Below, piece after piece: positions 14,024 through 20,530 of a stretch of DNA of 20,530 nucleotides (position 1 is the first letter of the stretch; the number at the start of each line of letters is the position of its first letter). Position numbers and translations under genes: made by a program. This stretch comes from a virus, in the IMG/VR virus record IMGVR_UViG_3300042884_000100, positions 1 to 20,530 of that record, one strand, 5' to 3'. A model generated the notes under the pieces. The model made no database searches and was not told where the DNA came from. It saw only the letters and a list, made by a program, of their open reading frames with translations.

Positions 14024-16087
14024 TTAAGGGTATGTAGTTTGTATTACTTTTAAAAATGATAATTTAGTAGTGTTATACTCCATTGGGTTAAAATTTTCGA
14101 CTTTATTAAGTCTAAATAATACTCCGTCTATATATACATATTTACTAAAATCTAAATTGAAAATGTCTACTATATCAAGTAGACCAAAGCAACTTAATAG
14201 CTTACTATCTTTGCTTGTTATTTCTGCAAGATAAGGACTGTGATAATCAGCAAATAAGTTAAATTCTGTAAAATTAGCAGGGCTAAATTGAACTTCTTTA
14301 GGCGCACCAAAGTTAATATCACTTGTAGAATTGATAGGGTCGTTCAAGTGTCCTGCATAACCATAACTTGTATAAGTTCCTAAAGTTGATGTAGTGTCCA
14401 TTATTTTCCAACTCGATACACCTGTTATTTTCTTTGTCTGCATTATACGAATGATGCTCTCCATTCTGTCTTCTGCACTATTAGTGTTTGACTTCTTATA
14501 GATAGCAGGAAATACTTTGTCTTGCCCTTGTTCTTGATATAATACTGATGCAGCAAATATAACTTCTAAAACATCTGTTTCTTTTACAAAATCAAACTGA
14601 GTATCGTAAATTAAATCGCCATATCCTTCTGTGTACTTCTTACGATAGTTTTCGTTATAGAAGTCGTTATCTTGTTTGAATTTATAGTTATAGTAACGAG
14701 CATTAACCTCACTCATTGGCTTTATGCTTATAGGTTTTGACCTATCTACTTTGTTTGTCCAATCTTCTGCGTTATCTGACTTTTCAGGATAAAAAGTAAC
14801 GTAAGGACTTATTACAAGCTCTTTGTCGTTAAACTTGTTTTCATATACATAAAGGTTAAACATCTTCACGATACTCAAAAAGAAATCTCTTTGAAATATA
14901 CCTTTAGGGATTGTATCGTTTACTTTAATAGTTTCGCCTAAGTTTACAGGTACTTGTGTCGGTGTGCTTGTAGTAACACTAAGTTCTCCTAATGTAATAT
15001 CAACAATAACCCCGTTAGCTACTATTTCAACTTGCATATAGTCGCCATTCGCAAACGTAACTCCATTAACAGTAAACTCGCAATTAAAAAAACTGCTAAC
15101 ACTTGCATCGAAATCTTGTCTGCCTATTTCTGTGTTATTCTTTTTAAGTACAACAGAAAAGTTTGGTAATGGCGGATTGTGATAAAAAACGTCGCCTCTT
15201 AATAATAGTTGTATGTTAGTTGTAATTGTTGGTGCTGGAACTACGCCATAAGTAAACAACTGCCCTAATCCGTCAAGTGTAAAGCTACCTGCCGTTATCA
15301 TTGTATACTCTACAATAGAACTAAGGTTTGTATTTATCCTAATTAATTTAGCTGCTGCGTTTAAACTTGTATTATTTAGCGTAGATATGTTAATTTGGTT
15401 ATGCGGTATGATAAGCCTTTTAAATAAAGGAGTATCAAAAAACGGACAATTAAATGTATATTCTGTTCCTTCAAATATCTTTTGTATATATTCCCTAACA
15501 TACAAAGCAGGTCTAAAAGTTGTATATTGAAAGTCCTTTTTAAGAACTCCGTACTGACCTGTGCTAACGTTCCCGTAATCAATTAAGGGATAGTAATAAC
15601 CAGAACCACCTGCATTATCCCAACTATTGCTAATATTAGTTACGTTGTATGTATGATTGTATGCGCTAAAATTTAAATCTTCTAAACGCTGATTACCTAA
15701 CTGATTAATAAAACCGCCAAGCTCACCAAACACGCTGCATTGATATTCGATAGTTTCTTTATCAATAACTATTTCTAATATTCTTAAAGTGCCTTTAAAT
15801 ATCTGTACTTTGTCAATAAAGATTTTACAGTTAGCTTGTTTAGTAACGTTGTAATTATAGCCTACGTTTGGTAGTTCATTATAGGTTACGTTAGCGTTAT
15901 TAAGTTCGAAGATGTAGCCAAAGATAAGGTTATTAGTTGCAGTACCTGGTATGCTTATTGTTTTGCTAAAAGAAGTATTGCGGCTACCGAACTCGCTTAC
16001 GTCATCAATAGCGTAAGTAAACTCGGTAGATATATCTTGCAATAAATCAATCTTCTGTTCCTCGATGTATATTTCTGTGCTAATCAT
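14024..16087 (-). CDS. Tail-tip / baseplate-like structural protein, 687 aa
   Basis: I recognise the start (ISTEFTYAIDDVSEFGSRNTSFSKTISIPGT, split across about residues 20-50) from Bacteroidetes phage structural proteins; its exact role is unknown to me. The protein is beta-rich with many aromatic residues. It contains a FFLSIVKMFNLYVYENKFNDKEL segment at about 400-425 followed by SPYVTFYPE, reminiscent of tail-hub or Dit/Tal-type domains that repeat a beta-barrel fold. Its start overlaps the upstream stop (TAATG at 16087), and the tape-measure gene follows nine bases after its end. This suggests co-translation and a place at the distal tail. Function is inferred from context. Confidence 0.8.
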   Translation of the reverse strand: MISTEIYIEEQKIDLLQDISTEFTYAIDDVSEFGSRNTSFSKTISIPGTATNNLIFGYIFELNNANVTYNELPNVGYNYNVTKQANCKIFIDKVQIFKGTLRILEIVIDKETIEYQCSVFGELGGFINQLGNQRLEDLNFSAYNHTYNVTNISNSWDNAGGSGYYYPLIDYGNVSTGQYGVLKKDFQYTTFRPALYVREYIQKIFEGTEYTFNCPFFDTPLFKRLIIPHNQINISTLNNTSLNAAAKLIRINTNLSSIVEYTMITAGSFTLDGLGQLFTYGVVPAPTITTNIQLLLRGDVFYHNPPLPNFSVVLKKNNTEIGRQDFDASVSSFFNCEFTVNGVTFANGDYMQVEIVANGVIVDITLGELSVTTSTPTQVPVNLGETIKVNDTIPKGIFQRDFFLSIVKMFNLYVYENKFNDKELVISPYVTFYPEKSDNAEDWTNKVDRSKPISIKPMSEVNARYYNYKFKQDNDFYNENYRKKYTEGYGDLIYDTQFDFVKETDVLEVIFAASVLYQEQGQDKVFPAIYKKSNTNSAEDRMESIIRIMQTKKITGVSSWKIMDTTSTLGTYTSYGYAGHLNDPINSTSDINFGAPKEVQFSPANFTEFNLFADYHSPYLAEITSKDSKLLSCFGLLDIVDIFNLDFSKYVYIDGVLFRLNKVENFNPMEYNTTKLSFLKVIQTTYP

Positions 16088-17301
16088 TATCTGAATTGGC
16101 TTGTTAAGTATTTACCTACTTCTATTTCAATCTCAAAGTTAAATAGTTTGTCTGCACTTTCTAACTTATACTCGTAGTTAGTTGTACTTATTGTAACAGG
16201 GAAGTAAGCACCAAGAACCTCCATATATACAATAGGACTCGATACAAGCTGAGCCAACCAAGAATAGTCTTGTTCACTAACCCAATCGCTAATAAGCTTA
16301 TATTTATCCTTATGCTGAATAGCATAGTTGAAAGTTGTTTCGTTATATCTGTTATATCCATCTATATTTGTCATTTGCCCACCTACAAGCTGCCAATCGC
16401 TTCGCCTGTAAGATGCTCTTTGATACTCGCTCGACCTTCTATTTACAAGGGCAAACTTCTTTGTGTCCCAACCGCCTAATCTATTAAGGAACTCAAGGTT
16501 AAATTGTTGGTATTTAGGATAGCACTTATGTCTTATCTTAATAACCCTTGTCTTTGCTATGCCTCTTTTTAAATAGAAATTATAGCCGTAAGTATTCTCG
16601 TTAATTATAGTTCCAGATGCCCAATCGTTTATATGCCCTGCTTGTAGGTTAAACATATTAAATTGTCCGTTCAATGTTATGTTACCCGATACAGTATTAG
16701 TAACTGCCTCATTTTGTCCTACTACTTCAACCCAAGCAGAATAACCGCCCGTTGCTATTCGTAAAAACGTAATGTAAAAGTTATCTCCGTATTCAAGCGT
16801 TATGTTATCCGTATCACGTTCTGTTAAGAAATCATCTGTAAAGTTTTCCAATAGTAAATTATCGTAATAGTCCGATAGCACTAAAGGTGTTTTGTTTTTA
16901 GTTAAAAATACGTCGGCAAACAATGGCGGTACAAAGTTGTATGCTGAGAAGTTACCAGACGCTAAGTTTGTAGTCGTTACACCGCTTACTTCTTCTCCTA
17001 TTCTTAATTGATAATCTACTTTAATCTTGTCATTTGAAGCTACAAGTATTGAGTTACCCGAAGGCTCGAAATAGTTAGTAACGAAACTTCTAACCATTGG
17101 CGAAGCGTTAAACACTCCGTAGCTACCTTCTGCACTTGGTGAAGGGAATACTTTAGAACGTATTACTTGACTTCCATTGATGTATACGTCATACACAAAT
17201 TTAAAGTTAGTAGTTCCGCTATTAGTAGAACTTGATACAAACCAAAGGTTATCGTGCATAGACGAATAAGGTGCAGGACTACTTGTTACTGTTATTGCCA
17301 T
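16087..17301 (-). CDS. Tail structural protein, 404 aa
   Basis: This beta-rich protein starts with ITVTSSPAPYSSMHDNLWFVSSS and ends with FNFEIEIEVGKYLTSQ. In the middle it carries KIRHKCYPKYQQFNLEFLNRLGGWDTKKF at about residues 250-280, a conserved-looking block that I recall from Bacteroidetes phage tail proteins. It overlaps the preceding gene by 23 bases and the next by one, indicating a single translational unit with the 687-residue tail-tip protein. A distal-tail or baseplate role is inferred. No enzymatic motif, signal peptide or membrane span is visible. Confidence 0.8.
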   Translation of the reverse strand: MAITVTSSPAPYSSMHDNLWFVSSSTNSGTTNFKFVYDVYINGSQVIRSKVFPSPSAEGSYGVFNASPMVRSFVTNYFEPSGNSILVASNDKIKVDYQLRIGEEVSGVTTTNLASGNFSAYNFVPPLFADVFLTKNKTPLVLSDYYDNLLLENFTDDFLTERDTDNITLEYGDNFYITFLRIATGGYSAWVEVVGQNEAVTNTVSGNITLNGQFNMFNLQAGHINDWASGTIINENTYGYNFYLKRGIAKTRVIKIRHKCYPKYQQFNLEFLNRLGGWDTKKFALVNRRSSEYQRASYRRSDWQLVGGQMTNIDGYNRYNETTFNYAIQHKDKYKLISDWVSEQDYSWLAQLVSSPIVYMEVLGAYFPVTISTTNYEYKLESADKLFNFEIEIEVGKYLTSQFR

Positions 17302-17950
17302 TTGATATTCTAATTATTTTTAATTCAAAGTCATCGCCTAAAGCGGCTGAAACATCATTTCTAAATTTCTCGCTTTCAAAGACTTGCGTAACTGCGTTTG
17401 TGAAGTAATTAGTAGTTTTTATACCTTTTCTATGTATACTTCGAGCTATCAAGAATGCAAGACTTTTGCTATCTGTCATAGCTTTTTGCTCTACTCCAAG
17501 CTTTGTGTACTTTTTAACTGATACTGCTTTTAAGTTGTTTTGTTCTATCCAAAGCTTAATATTCTTGATAGGTACAGACTTCTTGCTTGTCTTAAATTTA
17601 AAACGAGTGTTTGGATTAGCTTTTTTGTTATCAGTACCTAAAACCCCTTCGTCTACAAATTCAAAATATTCAACTTGTGGACTATCTCTTTTGTAACCTA
17701 CTTCTAAGATGTACTTAGTGCCAAACTTAACTACGACAGGTATCTCAGGTCTTGCTAAAGCACCAGAAGATATTGAGTTTGTTTTTCTTAAGTTGCTTAC
17801 AATAGCATCGTTAAACGCTTGACCATATAAAGCAAGAGTTTCCTCTAAAATAGGCAAACCTATTTCGTCGCCAACTGCTAATGGCTTAAAACCAAGCTTT
17901 TGTATAAACTGGTCCCGTAACGCTTGTCTTTGTGCTGAACTTATACTCAC
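17279..17950 (-). CDS. Tail-completion-like protein with GTG start
   Basis: This 223-residue basic protein begins with a helix (SSAQRQALRDQFIQKLG), has another helical stretch to about residue 55, then a beta region (YFEFVDEGVLG, TRFKFKTSKKSVP). It ends with a block resembling AFLIARSIHRKGIKTTNYFT followed by a helix. The EFVDEGVxG and R-x-x-GIK-x-TN-x-F motifs remind me of HK97 gp10-like neck or tail proteins, a weak recognition. GTG at 17950 is used because no ATG occurs in frame between the upstream stop and residue 100. It lies about 72 bases after the chaperone gene, beyond a hairpin. Confidence 0.72.
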   Translation of the reverse strand: MSISSAQRQALRDQFIQKLGFKPLAVGDEIGLPILEETLALYGQAFNDAIVSNLRKTNSISSGALARPEIPVVVKFGTKYILEVGYKRDSPQVEYFEFVDEGVLGTDNKKANPNTRFKFKTSKKSVPIKNIKLWIEQNNLKAVSVKKYTKLGVEQKAMTDSKSLAFLIARSIHRKGIKTTNYFTNAVTQVFESEKFRNDVSAALGDDFELKIIRISNGNNSNK

Positions 17951-17970
17951 GATAATAAATATAAGATAGT

Positions 17971-18005
17971 TATAAAAATAACTAACCCCACCAAAATTGG
18001 CAGGG
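17971..18005 (-). terminator. Possible terminator after the tail chaperone gene
   Basis: On the minus strand CCCTGCCA (18005-17998) can pair with TGGTGGGG (17993-17986) around a four-base loop, with two G-U pairs, followed by a T-rich tail (17985-17971). A competing longer-range stem pairs TAACCCC (18025-18019) with GGGGTTA (17989-17983). Only one can form at a time. It is weaker than the two terminators near the capsid gene. Confidence 0.4.
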
Positions 18006-18022
18006 CTTGTCTATTTGAGGGG

Positions 18023-18780
18023 TTATTTTAGTTTTCTATGCTGTTCTTTGTCATAATCAGCTTTCGCTTTTAGATAAGATAGCGTATTTAAGAACTCAAT
18101 CGTACTCAGTTCGTATGATTGTTCTACTGTGATATTCTCGTGGTCTGCAACAGATTTGGCGCAATACTGCCATCCAAAATCACGCATAAAGTTTGAACCG
18201 CCTGGTCTGCTACTTCCTTCGTCAGTCCGCTCTCCATCATTTCCTTTGCCAAATAATCCTTCGAAATTTCTATCCAATTTCTGTATACTTGATAAAAAAA
18301 AACAATGGAATAGTAAATATGAACAAATTTAGCTCCTAACATATCTTCTGCATATTCGCTATGCTTCGAAGCGTCATACTTGTCATCGACCCATTTGCCG
18401 TACCAATTTTTCTTTTGTGGCATTACCATTGAAGCTGCAATCTTATGTAAATTGCCTATTAAATCGCTGCTAAACACTTTGCTTTCTATATATCTTGCTG
18501 CGTTAATCTTAAAGACATCATAGATAAATCTGTATCTTTTGCCGTTTATTTCTGCGAATTTAATAGGCTCTCCCTTAGGTTCTGTACTAACAAAATCTAA
18601 TGTATTGCGTAAGTTGTTAAACTGCATAACGCTTAGATTGTCTACTTGTGCGTCTGTTAGATTGTATACAATACTTACAAGCTTAGTTTGTATATCAAGC
18701 TTTGTCCAATCGCTTTGAGGCTTAGTAATTATTGGATAGATTTGTTGATACTGCCAAACTGTGATTTCGTTCCAAGTCAT
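18023..18780 (-). CDS. Tail assembly chaperone, -1 frameshift extended (gpGT-like) product
   Basis: If ribosomes slip back one base on T TTT TTT (18301-18295), the first 162 residues of the zero-frame protein continue into 90 residues of the -1 frame (18295-18023), giving a 252-residue fusion. The -1 frame has no stop between 18328 and its TAA at 18023. The extension begins LSSIQKLDRNFEG and ends with ITVEQSYELSTIEFLNTLSY and KAKADYDKEQHRKLK. That ending I recognise as typical of the T-type domain in Bacteroidetes phages. The -1 ORF lacks a good start of its own: only a TTG at 18277 and an internal ATG at 18187 exist. Alternatives are independent translation from that ATG or a miscounted homopolymer. 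Confidence 0.72.
18124..18780 (-). CDS. Tail assembly chaperone, short (gpG-like) product
   Basis: This 218-residue soluble protein is read in the zero frame. It starts TWNEITVWQYQQIYPIITK, has a helical region (SVMQFNNLRNTLDFVS), then a beta region (IKFAEINGKRYRFIYDV) and a long helical part to about residue 195. I know of similar proteins encoded before tape measures in Bacteroidetes phages. The key feature is codon Val160-Phe161-Phe162-Tyr163 (GTT TTT TTT TAT) inside a run of nine T's, from which the -1 frame stays open past the zero-frame stop. This is the layout of G/GT chaperones, which coat the tape measure during tail assembly. It is separated from the tape measure by three genes, unlike in lambda. 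Confidence 0.8.
   Translation of the reverse strand: MTWNEITVWQYQQIYPIITKPQSDWTKLDIQTKLVSIVYNLTDAQVDNLSVMQFNNLRNTLDFVSTEPKGEPIKFAEINGKRYRFIYDVFKINAARYIESKVFSSDLIGNLHKIAASMVMPQKKNWYGKWVDDKYDASKHSEYAEDMLGAKFVHIYYSIVFFYQVYRNWIEISKDYLAKEMMESGLTKEVADQAVQTLCVILDGSIAPNLLQTTRISQ
18295..18301 (-). promoter_or_regulatory. -1 ribosomal frameshift slippery heptamer (T TTT TTT)
   Basis: The heptamer sits in zero-frame phase as GT[T TTT TTT] TAT inside a nine-T run (18302-18294), so both the P-site and A-site tRNAs can re-pair perfectly after a -1 slip. A small stem, GAAATT (18281-18276) with AATTTC (18268-18263) and a seven-base loop, lies about 13 bases downstream. It is AT-rich and probably weak. Confidence 0.72.
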
Positions 18781-18869
18781 TTTCTGAGTTTTAACATTAG
18801 CTCATAAGCAAGATGCCCACCTATGTAAGCTAACGCTGCCAAAGGTAAGCAAATTGCAAAGAAGTACAA
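18777..18869 (-). CDS. Possible 30-aa membrane peptide with TTG start
   Basis: An open frame in the 97-base gap before the chaperone gene encodes a hydrophobic peptide (YFFAICLPLAALAYIGG, then YELMLKLRK). Its TGA overlaps the chaperone ATG (ATGA). No ATG exists, only TTG at 18869 shortly after the upstream stop. The overlap and the membrane-like composition are suggestive; the missing ATG keeps confidence low. Confidence 0.25.
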   Translation of the reverse strand: MYFFAICLPLAALAYIGGHLAYELMLKLRK

Positions 18870-18877
18870 TATTTTTA

Positions 18878-19342
18878 TTACTTTAATGATACGGCTACAC
18901 TTGTTGTGCTACTTTTGGCAGGTGGGTAAACTTTGGTAACCTCGCCTGTAACTCCGTTAATAATGTCAAGTCCAGAATGAGGTACTTTTTTTAAGAACTC
19001 TTCCATATCCTTTTTGCGCTTAGTAGCATCGTTATAGTCAGCCATAATTTCCTCGTATGCAGGACTTTCGCATTTGCTAAAGTCATACTTAACGCCTACT
19101 TCTCTAATGTTGAACTTTGCACTCATATACTCAAAGTCCTTGCCATTAAGTACGGCTGCTTGTAATACTGCATCTTTATAGTCCTTATTTGCCTTTAGGG
19201 TTTCAAGCATATCCTCTAAGGCTTTAACCTGAAGATGTGTTTTTAACGGGTCAAGTTCCCCTGCGTTTAAGCGTTCAATTAATTGGTGGGTAAACTCCAC
19301 TCGTTGTTCTTTTGTTGTTTCAAAGATTTGTTGTAGTTCCAT
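18878..19342 (-). CDS. Conserved-looking phage protein, 154 aa, function unknown
   Basis: The ATG at 19342 is preferred: it follows the upstream stop by four bases, whereas the longer reading frame would need a TTG at 19378 inside the previous gene. The protein starts with a helical region (LQQIFETTKEQRVEFTHQL, then LDPLKTHLQVKALEDMLETL) and a second helix rich in Ala/Asp. It then has FNIREVGVKYDFSKCESPAY, a charged helix (ATKRKKDMEEFLKKVP), and a beta tail ending VYPPAKSSTTSVAVSLK. I recall proteins with this GVKYD...C and PPxKSSTTxV pattern from Bacteroidetes mobile elements and phages, without a known function. It could be a Gp157-like replication accessory or a structural assembly factor. 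Confidence 0.75.
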   Translation of the reverse strand: MELQQIFETTKEQRVEFTHQLIERLNAGELDPLKTHLQVKALEDMLETLKANKDYKDAVLQAAVLNGKDFEYMSAKFNIREVGVKYDFSKCESPAYEEIMADYNDATKRKKDMEEFLKKVPHSGLDIINGVTGEVTKVYPPAKSSTTSVAVSLK

Positions 19343-19346
19343 TTGT

Positions 19347-19556
19347 TTAGTTTTGGTTAAAATATTCTGGATAGTCAAGTAATTTGAATTTACCCGTTTG
19401 TTTTAATTTGTTTAATTTTCTCCATAAATACATATAAGATATTTTACAATCTTTACTCAATTTGCTTATATTTTTATTGTGATTATAGTAAGCTTTTAAA
19501 AGTTCTATTTCAAACCAATGCATACTATTAATCAATTTTTTTATATCTGCATTCAT
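19347..19556 (-). CDS. Small helix-turn-helix-like protein, 69 aa
   Basis: The basic 69-residue product contains a probable helix-turn-helix: HWFEIELLKAYYNHNKN leads into ISKLSKDCKISYMYLWRKLNKLK at about residues 29-51, with the turn near DCKIS and a Tyr/Trp/Arg-rich recognition helix. Its ATG overlaps the stop of the preceding gene (ATGA at 19553-19556). It could regulate late gene expression or, since small HTH proteins occur near packaging genes, be a DNA-recognition component. The sequence alone does not separate these. Confidence 0.65.
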   Translation of the reverse strand: MNADIKKLINSMHWFEIELLKAYYNHNKNISKLSKDCKISYMYLWRKLNKLKQTGKFKLLDYPEYFNQN

Positions 19557-19765
19557 ATTGTTTCGGGTTTATAGTTATCAATGTCAAAAAAGCCGATTTT
19601 TGACTTATGTTCTGGTCGCCTTAATCTACGCTTAGAAGGTTCGTAACCCTTCTCGTTGCAATAGGTAAGTATCTCAAGATAGGTAGCATCAATGTTATTC
19701 ATCATTATGCTAATCGGCTCACTTGCGTAATATTTGTCTATGTAATCTTTTGTGCTTTGGGTCAT
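19553..19765 (-). CDS. Small hypothetical protein, 70 aa
   Basis: This protein starts at the ATG at 19765 (MTQSTKDYIDKYY); the frame is open to a TTG at 19786, but ATG is more likely. It has a helical N-terminal half including ISIMMNNIDATYLEILTYCNEKGYEP and a basic stretch SKRRLRRPEHKSK. The C-terminus is acidic and aromatic (GFFDIDNY). The Arg-rich patch suggests nucleic-acid contact. Its stop overlaps the next gene's start by four bases. I do not recognise the family. Confidence 0.6.
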   Translation of the reverse strand: MTQSTKDYIDKYYASEPISIMMNNIDATYLEILTYCNEKGYEPSKRRLRRPEHKSKIGFFDIDNYKPETI

Positions 19766-19844
19766 TGTGTTTAATTGTGTAGTCAAATAATGCTGCCATT
19801 ACAAAACCTGTTGCAATTAGCAGAAGGCATATAGTGTAAATCAT
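19719..19844 (-). CDS. Possible small membrane protein, 41 aa
   Basis: The ATG at 19844 overlaps the stop of an upstream 28-residue ORF (ATGA). Residues 2-20 form a membrane span (IYTICLLLIATGFVMAALF), followed by a basic tail (KHNDPKHKRLHRQILRK). The 3' end overlaps the next gene by 47 bases. Coupling and composition support it, but short AT-rich ORFs are easily spurious. Confidence 0.4.
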   Translation of the reverse strand: MIYTICLLLIATGFVMAALFDYTIKHNDPKHKRLHRQILRK

Positions 19845-19927
19845 TTTGAGTAGATGTCTTGAAGTTGACCAATAAGGTAACAAGCTACTAAAAATACGGC
19901 TAATAATTGTGCGGTTTCTTTTTTCAT
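19841..19927 (-). CDS. Possible small membrane peptide, 28 aa
   Basis: A 28-residue ORF with a good ATG one base after the upstream stop (TAA-A-ATG) and an ATGA overlap with the next small ORF. The sequence starts MKKETAQ and then has a short hydrophobic helix (LLAVFLVACYLIG). It would be a tiny inner-membrane peptide. Function is unknown. Confidence 0.4.
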   Translation of the reverse strand: MKKETAQLLAVFLVACYLIGQLQDIYSK

Positions 19928-19928
19928 T

Positions 19929-20162
19929 TTATTTCTTTTTATTTTGTAATACACTACTGTTTTTTTCTAATAAATTACTAAAAACAACTATACAAAATTG
20001 TGGGAAAGATATACCTTGCTCTTTTATTTTTTGTTCATTATAATCATCTATTAATAATTTATCATATTCTCCGCAAAAATTATATAGCGTTTCAAAATTA
20101 TCTCCAGCTTTTTCTATAGCTGAAAAGTAAATAAATTCTAATGGTTTTTTTTCTTTTTTCAT
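19929..20162 (-). CDS. Small hypothetical protein, 77 aa
   Basis: This hydrophilic 77-residue protein begins MKKEKKPLEFIYFSAIEKAG, continues FETLYNFCGEYDKLLIDDYNE, and ends SFPQFCIVVFSNLLEKNSS followed by a Lys/Gln tail. It looks alpha-helical and soluble; the C-terminal hydrophobic stretch is probably an amphipathic helix. The ATG is preceded by an A-rich run (ACAAAAAAACACAA) typical of Bacteroidetes translation starts. No family recognised. Confidence 0.65.
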   Translation of the reverse strand: MKKEKKPLEFIYFSAIEKAGDNFETLYNFCGEYDKLLIDDYNEQKIKEQGISFPQFCIVVFSNLLEKNSSVLQNKKK

Positions 20163-20187
20163 TTGTGTTTTTTTGTGTGGTTAAATT

Positions 20188-20206
20188 GTGCGTTAGTCAG
20201 TCGCAC
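20188..20206. other. Short inverted repeat in the 55-base gap
   Basis: GTGCG (20188-20192) and CGCAC (20202-20206) form a perfect five-pair inverted repeat around nine bases, inside the gap between two early genes. It has no T-run, so it is not a terminator. It could be an operator half-site pair or chance. Confidence 0.25.
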
Positions 20207-20217
20207 CCCTGAGTATT

Positions 20218-20530
20218 TTAATTATGGATATAATGTCTATCGTATTCACCAATTTTAATATTTACGTAAAAATCTGGCTGCCATCCGTAATCACCTGTTT
20301 CTCTATAAGATACCTCTTCGTTTGCAATTTTATCTATGATAGTTAAAACATTTCTTTTTACAGGTTCGGTACTTTCATTTATATAATAGTGATTAACGCT
20401 TTCATATGTTTCCGTTAATTTAGCAGGTCCAGATAGAATAACAATTGTCACTCCATTATAATGTCTTTTAGTTACAGAAAACTTGTAAGCAGGTAAAACG
20501 TTCTTTAATTCGTTTCTGATTTCTTTTACT
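20218..20530 (-). CDS. LPD29-like domain protein, C-terminal part (cut by window edge)
   Basis: The frame is open to the right edge, so the gene continues beyond position 20530; a GTG at 20451 is an internal codon rather than the start. The visible part begins VKEIRNELKNVLPAYKFSV, then YNGVTIVILSGP, which resembles the LPD29 (large polyvalent protein associated) domain pattern of IR-x-x-LK-x-x-P-x-x-KFSV followed by a strand and a G-P turn. The rest contains VKRNVLTIIDKIANEE and ends PDFYVNIKIGEYDRHYIH. LPD29 occurs in phages and conjugative elements with unknown function. The recognition is from memory and moderate. Confidence 0.55.
   Translation of the reverse strand, partial: VKEIRNELKNVLPAYKFSVTKRHYNGVTIVILSGPAKLTETYESVNHYYINESTEPVKRNVLTIIDKIANEEVSYRETGDYGWQPDFYVNIKIGEYDRHYIHN

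Noticed and set aside
15376-15582. Second minus-strand frame inside the 687-aa tail protein gene
   Set aside because: It is nested in a long supported gene with no coupling signal or recognisable product.
18294-18302. The T9 run as a sequencing or assembly error splitting one gene
   Set aside because: Not excluded, but the in-phase slippery heptamer, the position in a tail chaperone gene and the T-like extension fit programmed frameshifting better; it is listed as the alternative.
18878-19378. Longer version of the 154-aa gene starting at 19378
   Set aside because: The longer start is a TTG inside the upstream gene, while the ATG at 19342 follows that gene's stop by four bases.
1-20530. tRNA genes, CRISPR arrays, insertion sequences, attachment sites
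   Set aside because: No cloverleaf-like sequence, regular direct repeats with spacers, transposase or integrase frames were seen by eye on either strand; a tRNAscan and repeat search would be decisive.

Overview
The window is about 20.5 kb of an AT-rich tailed-phage (or prophage) genome. Every gene I can support lies on the minus strand, so transcription runs from position 20530 towards position 1. The host is probably a Bacteroidetes bacterium. The tail fibre is built from cassettes typical of Bacteroidetes phages (an NGYASLDSGGKVPISQLP-type module, a DWTTFNSKQ module and GNLGLG-type repeats). Start codons are preceded by A-rich stretches rather than Shine-Dalgarno sequences. The structural proteins resemble families I associate with Bacteroidetes phages. 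These are recognitions from memory; no database search was run.

Layout in transcription order. (1) 20530-18878: short genes of unknown function, starting with a gene cut by the right edge that resembles an LPD29-type domain, then tiny membrane peptides and a small helix-turn-helix-like protein. (2) 18780-18023: a tail-assembly chaperone gene pair that I interpret as a programmed -1 frameshift (G/GT type) on a run of nine T's. (3) 17950-14024: three tail or tail-tip genes. (4) 14014-12143: a short tape-measure protein. (5) 12107-6321: the head module, with an XkdF-like prohead protease, scaffold-like protein, major capsid protein, a probable tail-tube or other abundant structural protein, a small virion protein, a portal fused to a winged-helix and a MuF-like C-terminus, and a head-tail connector. 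(6) 6318-2255: a small basic ORF, a tail-completion-like protein, a 1050-residue tail fibre and a small fibre-associated protein. (7) 2295-1: a lysis module with a hidden 56-residue holin candidate, a unimolecular-spanin candidate, an i-spanin/o-spanin-like pair, another exported and membrane-anchored protein, and a GH19 endolysin cut by the left edge.

The genes are tightly packed, often with TAATG or ATGA stop/start overlaps, and no stretch above 300 bases lacks a gene. Two strong intrinsic terminators bracket the gene after the capsid gene. No terminase, integrase, tRNA, CRISPR array or insertion sequence is visible.

The points most worth following up are the apparently redundant spanin set, the frameshift site, the portal fusion, the tail-before-head gene order, and a bipartite intergenic motif duplicated with identical internal spacing.
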